From Neoarius graeffei (taxonomy: Eukaryota > Chordata > Actinopteri > Siluriformes > Ariidae), in assembly GCF_027579695.1 (NCBI RefSeq), contig NC_083574.1:59289559-59353558 (forward strand): a stretch of 64,000 bases of DNA, given 5' to 3'. Under the pieces are notes generated by a model. That model did no database searches. It had not been told where the DNA came from and saw nothing but the letters and a program-made list of their open reading frames with translations. Shown piece by piece: positions 38,001 to 47,912 of this stretch. How positions within the stretch are numbered: the first letter of the stretch is position 1; every line of letters starts with the position of its first letter. Both the position numbers and the translations under genes were made by a program.

Positions 38001-41000
38001 GTACACCCTGGACAAGTCGCCAGGTCATCACAGGGCTAGAATGTACAATGTACATGTGACTGTACAAGTCATGAGAAATAATTACAAAAAATCTTCCGAA
38101 AGAGCCGGCTCCTTATAGTAAGAAGAGCCAAAAGAGCAGAAATTCCCATCACTAGTAAACAATGAATGAAACAGCCGTGGCTGTCACCTGGCGGCAGCGC
38201 GCAGTGATACCGAGGGAGAGAAAATAGTGCCAAGCGATTTCGAGGTCTGACTTTTTATTTGGCAACGGTTTTGTGATGCAAATATATCACTCTTTTGAAC
38301 ACATACTGTTTTGAGACGAAAAACGTTTTACTTTCGTGACCCCAACAAACTTGCCGGACTACTTTCGTCTGGACCAAAACTGGACAAGAACTGGACTCAC
38401 AGGATGCTGTCAGGGGTAAGTCAGTGTGTTTGCACGACACTATTGATGGGGATGCCATACAGATTCATGTCAAAAATCCCGAACTATCCCTTTAAATTCT
38501 GATTTGAGCACAGATTTGGAACTTATTCGGGCGGAACGAAGTTATTTTTCCATTGCGATTATATTTCTTTTCTTCTTGAGATTAACTCAGCACGAATTCA
38601 GCAAGTTTTATCAATGTGCGTTTTTAAAGTTACTTAGTGTAGTACCTGGTAGGGATGGGAGCTTGAGCGTTATAGATGAGAATTCTGAGAAAATTCGAGA
38701 TGCGTACACCATTTCCGAAAGAGTAAAGAAAAACTTAAAGGCTGGAAAACTGTTGCACAAAAAGCTACGGGGTTGCGGCGAGCGAGCATTCCGGTCCCCC
38801 GTGTCATTTTATAATTTCGTTTTCTATCGTAAGATTCACTTCCTGGCATGAAGCTCTTTTTTTTTTTACTGGCAAGTAAGCACTATTTCAGAAAGCATTC
38901 TGATAGAGTCGCTCCATCTGATCCGATCGAGTCTGACGAAGCCCAGTGTAAACTGGCGGTGTTCACTTCAAAGTAAAATCAGAATACATGGCGGCACAAA
39001 TGAGAAAAGAAAAAAATAAATAAAATAGGAGTGCGAGAACGAATGCTTACATTGTCTGAGTATCTGCCATATTCATGTTGTCAGAGCTGTGAGTTGTTGG
39101 TTCCATCACGGCACTTCGAACTCCTGCTCCAATCAGGTCAGTTCCCAGCAGGCCGTTTAGCTCTCCATTACACGAGGTCTTCCGCTGGCTCTCACCTGCA
39201 GTGCTGTCTGTAAAAAGACGGGAAAGTAGGGAGAAACTGTGCTTAGAGTTTATAGCTGTTACCTGGCAGCAACAAGTTTCCAAAATATGCCATAATCAAA
39301 TAAACTGCAGTCTGTCACAAAATCAATAGATGAAATACATTATTATACACAGGCCACTTTTTCCGTGGAATAAAAACATGCATTCTACTCCCATCTAGTG
39401 GGCTTACTGATGGCACGCAATATTGTCATCATATCGCTTATCCTCCATGTATTACGCCGCTCTCCTCAATGGAGAACGAGCGTGAAAGTGTTAGAATATT
39501 GCACACTGTCAAGACAACACGACATCACACTTCAGAGCTCTTGCAAAGATCCAATGACAAAACTTTTCTGCTGCGCATGCACACAATCATTTCTTTGTCA
39601 GACGGGAAAGAGAGAAGACGGGGCTAATCCAGTGCTAGGTTTAAGCACTAAAACTGAAACTAAAAGACGCGCTGAACACCCGAAAGGCTGCCAAAACTTC
39701 ATTATATATTCTTCACGCATATTTACAAGAGAAAAACATACCAACAGACACAAAAAAAACTGGAAAAGAGACACGTTGGAGATGTAAAACTTCCGCGCTT
39801 ATGAGTGACTCTGACGATTTGTAAACAAACGTAGCCGTGAGGTTCGCTTGGTTCAAAGCGGAAGATTTAAAAAGAAAGATGTGCTGAACCCCCGAAAGGC
39901 AACAAAAACTTCACTGGCTATTCGTCACACATATTTACAAGAGAAAAACATACCAATGGACACCGAAAAACTGGAAGAGAGAGTAATAGCGGAAATACAG
40001 TCAGTCACAGTTCTACTTGGAGGTGAGGAAAAGTGACAGAGACTTTTACAACAGGACGTCACTCGTGGACTTCACTCAACTAAGCCCTTTTGTTTTGAAC
40101 AACTGCAAGTAACAATTAACTACAACCAAACGTAACTCTGAACATTAATTGTCTAGCTGGATATAGCTTGTATATCAGTTGGGTTGTTGTTCAGGCTTTT
40201 CGGACTTGTACCATTTTTACTGTTAGAACCCTGACTTCATACATTCGATCAGAATCAGCGTTCAATATTTCCAAGTTACCGCTCTGTTCTTAACTTTTTG
40301 GAAAATCTATAATTGTTCCGTCGACTGTGCATGTATAATAAATGGCTGGGTTTTTTTGTGGCATATCAGATATACCACTCAAATCAAGCCAATATTATTT
40401 TAATAATTATTTGCCAGAAAGGGAGTGAAGTGAGACATTTAGATGCTTGTAGATGTTAAATGTGCCTGAATACTGAAATCAGGACTACCAGGCAGGGCTT
40501 GACATTAACTTTTAAACCCACTGGCCCTGGGGGGCAAGTGGGGATTAATTTCCACCCCCCCCCCATTAAATCACTGCCCCCTATTTTGAGAGTCCAACTT
40601 TTTTTTAGGAAAACCATAGAATAGTTGTGAATTGCAACATAAAATGAAGATCACACATTGAACTCAAGTTTGGTTATTGATTAAGTTTATGATTAACTTT
40701 GGCTATTGGTTACTTTCTACTTGTAACGGAAAATAATTTTATCCAAAATAGTTTTTCCTGCCTTAGTCGATTTACGCATTTCCATTTCACATGCATGCAG
40801 CTGTTGTAAAGTTCAGCATGTTTGTGTAGAACTCTCTCAGACTGTAGGTTCATTACTCAATAATGTAGAAATCATAAAATAGAAATCTATAACAAAGTTT
40901 GTATGAAGAAAACAATAGGGTGCCAAGACTTTTGAACAGTACTGTGTTTGAGAATATCTTTGTTTTCATCATCCACCTCTACGTTTAAAAAAAAAAAAAC

Positions 41001-44000
41001 CTGCGCTGCGTCATGACAGGATGTTTTAGTTTAAAATTATTGCTTAGTGCAGGGGTGTCAAACCTGATCCATAAAGGGCCGTGTGGCTGCAGGTTTTCAT
41101 TCCAGCCATGCAGCAGCACCCTGATTTGGCTTATTCAATCAACTGACACACCCACCCTTTAATCAAGGGTGGGTGTGGCTGCAAGTATTTGACTGTGTGA
41201 AGACAGTTCAGTTGATTGAATGAGCCAAGTCAGGTGTGCTGCTGCATGGCTGGAATGAAAACCTGCAGCCACAAGGCCCTTTATGGATCAATTTGAACAC
41301 CCCTGGCTTAGTGTGTAGGTTATGGTGTTTTATACAGACCTGGCAACCTGGAACTGAATCAGTGCAACTGGTCTGTCAGGACACAGCACGTTTTTTTTTT
41401 TAATAAACCTGAAGGGGGCGGCACGGTGGTGTAGTGGTTAGCGCTGTCGCCTCACAGCAAGAAGGTCCTGGGTTCGAGCCCCGTGGCCGGCGAGGGCCTT
41501 TCTGTGCGGAGTTTGCATGTTCTCCCCGTGTCCGTGTGGGTTTCCTCCGGGTGCTCCGGTTTCCCCCACAGTCCAAAGACATGCAGGTTAGGTTAACTGG
41601 TGACTCTAAATTGACCGTAGGTGTGAATGTGAGTGTGAATGGTTGTCTGTGTCTATGTGTCAGCCCTGTGATGACCTGGCGACTTGTCCAGGGTGTACCC
41701 CGCCTTTCGCCCGTAGTCAGCTGGGATAGGCTCCAGCTTGCCTGCGACCCTGTAGAACAGGATAAAGCGGCTAGAGACGATGAGATGAGATGATGAATAA
41801 ACCTGAAGGTAGACGATATAAAAAAAATATATACACAGTGCTCAGCGTAAATGAGTCCACCCCCTTTGAAAAGTAACATTTTAAACAATATCTCAATGAA
41901 CACAATTTCCAAAAGGAGCGTCTTCTGATGAGAAGCGTTGAATAAAATCGGCATGCAAGTTCACTGCAGTTATCTAAAGTAGAAGAAAGCCAAACTGGGG
42001 TGACTATTTCCCGTGACACAATACGGCGTACACTGCAGAGGAATGGCATGCATGGATGCAGTCCACGAAAGAAGCCTATCCTAAAGCCCAGGCACAAAAA
42101 AGCCTGCCTAGAGTTTGCCAGGGCCCGTGCTGACAAAGATGAAGACTACTGGGACTCTATACTCTGGAGTGATGAGACCAAGATAAATGTTTTTGGAACC
42201 GATGGCGTCGCAAAGGTGAGGAAAACAAAGAAAAATGCCTGGTGCCGACAGTGAAACATGGTGGTGGCAGTGTCCTTATGTGGGGCTGCATGAGTGCTGC
42301 TGGTGTCGGGGAGCTGCATTTCATTGATGGCATCATGAATTCACAGATGTATTGCTCTGTACTGAAAGAGAAGATGCTACCATCACTCCGTGCCCTTGGT
42401 CATTGTGCACTTTTCCAACACGACAATGATCCTAAACACACATCTAAGGCCACTGTTGGATTTCTGAAGAAGAACAGGGTGAAAGTGATTCAGTGGCCAA
42501 GTATGTCTCCTGATCTGAACCCAATCGAACACCTATGGGGAATTCTGAAGAGACAAGTTGAGCATCACTCTCCATCCAGCATCCAGTCACTAAAAGAGGT
42601 CATTGTTGAAGAATGGAAAAAGATTGATGCTGCAAAACGTCGCCAACTTGTTCATTCCATGCCTACTGGTTCGTTTATGAGAAAACGACCGTATTATTTA
42701 CATCCCTGGTGTTGTCTCCCTAGTCTTCGTTACTTGAATCATCATCAAATCCAAACAGATGAAGCTCCAATTCTGACATCTTATTATATTCTTCATCCAA
42801 AGGTGAAGTAACATTCCGCTCAGGTGACAATTTCAACGCAAAATGCTAGCTGCTAAACTTGGTCTACACAGGCTGTGCACTGAAACCGTGCATTTTGTTA
42901 TTTTATTTTTTTCTGCTGTAGACAGATGGCCTTGTGCAAAATTACCCTTCTGGATGAGTGTGTAAAGGGACATTCTTTCATTAAAAAAAAAAAATGAAAT
43001 TGGTCCAGAATATGCACTTTAATGTCAAGCCCTGCTCGGGTGGTTTGGTTTTTTGTTCAACAGGACAATGAAAGCTATTTGTAAATCGCTGTGGAGCTAC
43101 ACATTTAAACTCTAAGGCAGGCCACGACACAGTCTTCTCTTCAACCGCAGTAATCTCATCTCATCTCATTATCTGTAGCCGCTTTATCCTGTTCTACAGG
43201 GTCGCAGGCAAGCTGGAGCCCATCCCAGCTGACTACGGGCAAAAGGCGGGGTACACCCTGGACAAGTCGCCAGGTCATCACAGGGCTGACACATATGCCG
43301 CTTTTCCACTACAAACGCGGCTGAGCCGTGCCGTGCTGAGTCGAGCTGAGTGGGGCTGTTGGAGTTGCATTTCGACTACAACCGCGCTGAACCGTGCTGG
43401 CTGGAAGTGGGTGGACACATTGGGTGGAATTAGCGAAAGTGGGTGGACGTCAGGTGATGTCGTTGAGCAGCGCAAACAGTGACATCAGTGAGCTTTTAAG
43501 CGGTAGTCTCACGACCCGAATAGTAAACAATAAACATGGAGGACATGGAGTCGTTAGTGTTGCTGGTCTTGGTGCTGTGGCTTGTTGTCACCGACAACGC
43601 GGACAGATACTGGCAAGAGCGTATAGATGAGGCGAGGCGCATAAGGCTTCAGAAATTCTCGTAATTCTTCTCCTACCGGGTTTGTGGTGTTTACAGATCC
43701 CAGCGTGCTCGCGGGGCGTGTGGGGGCATGTGAGGACGACACTCCTCACCAATCAGTGCACAGGGGAGTGTCTGCTCACGCCCCCAGCCTCACTCAGCAC
43801 GGTTTGGCTCGCTTCAGCCCTACTCCAAAACGGTGCGAGTTTTAGGGGCTAAGCAGGGCTGAAGCGAGCCGAGTCGTGCTGGTTTTTGGTAGTCGAAACG
43901 CGAGCTGTGTCGGGCTGAAGCGAGCTGAAAAAGGGTAGTGGAAAAGGGCCAATAGACACAGACAACCATTCACACTCACATTCACACCTACGGTCAATTT

Positions 44001-47000
44001 AGAGTCACCAGTTAACCTAACCTGCATGTCTTTGGACTGTGGGGGAAACCGGAGCACCCGGAGGAAACCCTTGCGGACACGGGGAGAACATGCAAACTCC
44101 GCACAGAAAGGCCCTTGCCGGCCACGGGGCTCGAACCCGGACCTTCTTGCTGTGAGGCGACAGCGCTAACCACTACACCACCGTGCCGCCCAACCCCAGT
44201 AATAAGAAAACAAAAACTTGAGGTTTTGTCCACTTAACACCACTGCATGATCTCCAGCAGCTTTGAAGGCGGCTGTCCTGGATCCTTCACAAGCTTGTTC
44301 CTGATGCTCGGGTCAGTTTAGGTGACCTTATCGCGTGGTTTTCCCCAAAGCGGTTTAGCGTGTCAGGCCCGATGCGCTTGCTCTGCCTGCTGATGCGCTT
44401 AGTCGCTTTAGTTAAAATCTGATATGCTTAGATTTATACCGATACGTTAAATTTCCTACCCACAAATAACTAGATACATAGGAGAGCAAATAACAGAACC
44501 ATTTACATATTAATTGATATTTGTGTTAAACAAGCGGCCTTTTTTCCCCACTGTTTGTGTTGATTCTGTCAAAGTAATATGTCCGCGTGGTATGATGTAA
44601 ACAAACTGTAATCTGTTGGCTGTGTCAAGATCACGTGTTCAAACCATCCAATAAAAATATCGAAAGAAAACGTCAAACATCCCGGAAGTTTCCGATTCAT
44701 TATAAGCGATCTCATTGGCTGCCGATGTCGTCCCCCACCAGACGGACAAAGCTGACTGATTTTAATCACAAAAGTTTGACCTGGTCTATTATCATGCATG
44801 AATGGGTTTCTTAGTACATAATCTTTCTGCAAACTTAAATGTATGAATTAAGTTTTCCTTTCCTTTATGTTTTAATCTTAATCTAGTCCATTTAATAAAG
44901 TGCCAAAATTTAAACTTTATAATATGCAGTTGCCTTACTTTTCTTTTCAGTGTATCTGAGTTCTACATATATTACGGTAATTGCAACAGAAACATTCTAA
45001 ATCATTACAGTTATAGTAATACAGCAACTGATTTTAAGGTGGCAGGTCTTAGGGTCAGATCCCTTTGTGATCAACAGGAGGTCATGATGATCGATTCTCT
45101 TCACTGAATTGCATAAGATGGAGCAAACCACTGGTCGTATTTTCATGCACATTTTTGTTACTTGATCACAGATAATTAAGGGATCCCCATAGATTTTCAA
45201 TCAATCATATACCCAAGTAATCTACAACAAAACAACAAAACAGCTTAACTTGCATGTTGAACTTTAAAGTGCATATGACGGGTAAATTCAGGAGCAAGAT
45301 CAATGTAATTCTCCTGTTTTATAGTAAACTTTGGTCAAATATCTGTCACATTTTGCGCAATTTTTTTTTTTTTTACCTTGCACAATACCAGAATAATTCA
45401 GTTGAAATCAAGCCATTTGAGGCGAATTGGGCCGCCTCTGAAAAAACTTGGCATTTGGATTTCCCGGCAAACATTGATTTTCGTGACGTCGCGTGCGGGA
45501 CGCCTCCCTCTGAATCCTACGTCAGCGCTGGTTTGTTTATGAGAAAACGACCTGGTGGTTTTCTGCAAATTTCTTCAACGTTATCGCGTAATTATTAAAA
45601 TGGTTAACAGATGTATCGTAGGAGGGTGTAGCAACACCAATCTTGATGGGATTAGTACTCATCGTTTCCCAAAAGACCAGACAATGAGAGAGAAATGGGA
45701 GCGCTTGATGTACACAGGCTGTGCACTGAAACCGTGCAAAGCTCGCGCAGCCTGCTGGCGCTTCCGCAGGTGACGTCACGAATCTGGCTCCAGACTCCCT
45801 TGGGATTTTTCCAGACGCGCTTTGTGATATTTTTTTCTGCTGTAGACAGATGGCCTTGTGCAAAATTACCCTTCTGGATGAGTGTATAAAGGGACATTTT
45901 CATATTAAAAAAAAAAAAAAACACGAAATTGGTCCAGAATATGCACTTTAAGGTGAAATTTCAAATGTGTAAACGTTAATACTATTTAGGTCAGAAATCA
46001 TTGAAACACTAGTACTGTAAAATCTCTCAGAGACCTTGAAAATGCACCTGAGAGCTGCTGGCGCTCAATTGTCTGTGTATTATCATGCCAGAATTTAGGG
46101 CTTTAATTTTTTTCTGGAGAAAACACTTATGCCAATTCCCTTTCAAACCTACATTTAAGACTTGGGGGGGAAAAAAACCCCACATTAAACCACACTGTCT
46201 TAAAACCTAATTAAAAATAATAACTTATATCCTGGGTGGCACGGTGGTGTAGTGGTTAGCACTGTTGCCTCACAGCAAGAAGGTTCTGGGTTCGAGCCCC
46301 GTGGCCGGCAAGGGACTTTCTGTGCGGAGTTTGCATGTTCTCCCCGTGTCCGCGTGGGTTTCCTCCGGGTGCTCCGGTTTCCCCCACAGTCCAAAGCCAT
46401 GCAGGTTAGGTTAACTGGTGACTCTAAATTGACCGTAGGTGAGTGTGTGAGTGTGAATGGTTGTCTGTGTCTATTGCTGTGTTCACATATATACCGGTAC
46501 GACAGTGGTATAACGGTATCGATACAAAGTATACCGGTACAGTTTAGTGCATCTGTCCACACTAGCGAGAAATGTTTGCTGTTTTCTTTCACGGTAGTTG
46601 AAATGCACGTGCGCGAAATGTTTCCGTGATTACCGAGTAACTTCCTTCCAAGAATATGGCGGATGAAACAACGTGTGTGTGCTTTTTGTTGTCAATGTAC
46701 AGTCTGTATTTCTGGTGTTCATTTATTCAGTCGAATCATATAAAACGCGCGAGGCAGTTGAGAAAGAAACAAAGAAAACGAATCTCCGTTCTTCATTATT
46801 TTATTCAGCGAAGACATCGATTGAGGTGTGTGACCACACTACAGCGAAGCGCTACAGTACCGGTACGAAACCTATACATTTGTGGGTTTCGTACCAATAC
46901 AGTTATACCGCTACAGTACCGGTATAGTTGCTAGTGTGGACAGGTGTTGCGGTACGAAAGTAGTTTCGTATCGGTACAAAATCCCTAGTGTGGACAGGGT

Positions 47001-47860
47001 ATTAAGGCCTCTGCATGCTCTTGCGACAAGGCTTTCGCAGATAGCTTTTCGCAGACAGTTGTAATTTATCGTTGAGCGGGGAGCAATAGGCGTGCGCGAT
47101 GTTATTCACCGCTACAACGCAAGGGGCCGCGAAGTCGCTAGGAGTAGTTGGTGGGTGTGGTTAGTGGAGTGTTTATCCTCCGGTTACTTATAATGCCTAG
47201 AACTGGAGTCGTATAGATGTCCGTACTTCCTCACTTCCTCCATCAACCGCTCTTCGTGCTGCTCAACCTTCGCTTGTGTTTTTAAAAATGCCGGTCGTGA
47301 AAACAAACCAAACCGGGAAAGTAGGGAAGCGGAAGTGCGTGTACAGCGGATGTAGAGTGGACCAATCAGAGCCCTCTTGTCTGCGGTGGTCACAATTTTT
47401 GGGACGTGCGCACAGAGCGTCTGCGAAGGGGGGTACGCAGACGCCATCTGCGACGACCTGGCGACTTGTCCCCGCTGGGATAGGCTCCAGCTTGCCTGCG
47501 ACCCTGTAGAACAGGATAAAGTGGCTACAGATAACGAGATGAAATTAGATCATGTTTTCTACATGACATAGATAGAAATGACGGGCATTTTCAGTCCTGA
47601 ATTTACAAGAATGCTGATAGTTGGATTTGGGGTAGATTTGATATTAAACATGGCGTTTGTTTTTGAGTAAATAATCGAGAAATTATTTCATTGAACTTCT
47701 TGTCAAGATTTTCACCCTAACAGCCTCAAAAGACCAGACTTTTGGGGTTTATTACGTCATCAAAACGCATTCACGCATACTTAATGAGACATGGTCTCAT
47801 TTGCATGACTAAGACTGATCATTAATCCTCTGTTTGACTGGCCATGAGCAGCTCATACAT

Positions 47861-47912
<52 letters not shown>

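Larger units (their letters stand above)
37191..38491. repeat. TTAA-flanked giant hairpin element in edc4 intron 2
   Basis: TTAA at 37187-37190 and 38492-38495 flank ends AGGGATAGTTCGGGATTTTT and its exact inverse. Left (37191-37610) and right (38060-38491) arms are nearly identical inverted copies. The centre holds a 33-bp perfect inverted repeat and a SINE fragment. Open frames such as the one starting [16 protein letters not shown] are mirrored in both arms. Confidence 0.88.
40493..43034. mobile_element. candidate hAT element filled with later insertions
   Basis: CAGGGCTTGACATTAA at 40493 and its inverse TTAATGTCAAGCCCTG ending at 43034 form a hAT-like terminal repeat. The 8-bp flanks do not match, so the two ends may be from different copies. 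Contained: hAT MITE 41050-41305, SINE 41415-41795, Tc1 relic 41830-42663, THAP MITE fragment 42664-43018. Confidence 0.5.
43155..44191 (-). mobile_element. tRNA-derived SINE split by a Harbinger-like element
   Basis: SINE parts 43155-43295 and 43952-44191 join into one copy. Flanks AACCGCAGTAAT and AACCCCAGTAAT (43143-43154, 44192-44203) are its target duplication. Confidence 0.92.
46234..47544 (+). mobile_element. tRNA-derived SINE split by two nested elements
   Basis: SINE head and body at 46234-46474 and tail at 47453-47544 are the two ends of one copy; about 16 consensus bases (around GTCAGCCCTGTGAT) are lost at the junction. The interior holds 46476-46998 (ACCGGTAC-rich element) and 46999-47452. 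Confidence 0.7.

Noticed and set aside
38504..38851. 115-codon frame next to the giant hairpin
   Set aside because: No family match and no transcription or splice context; probably chance, though the second half looks protein-like.
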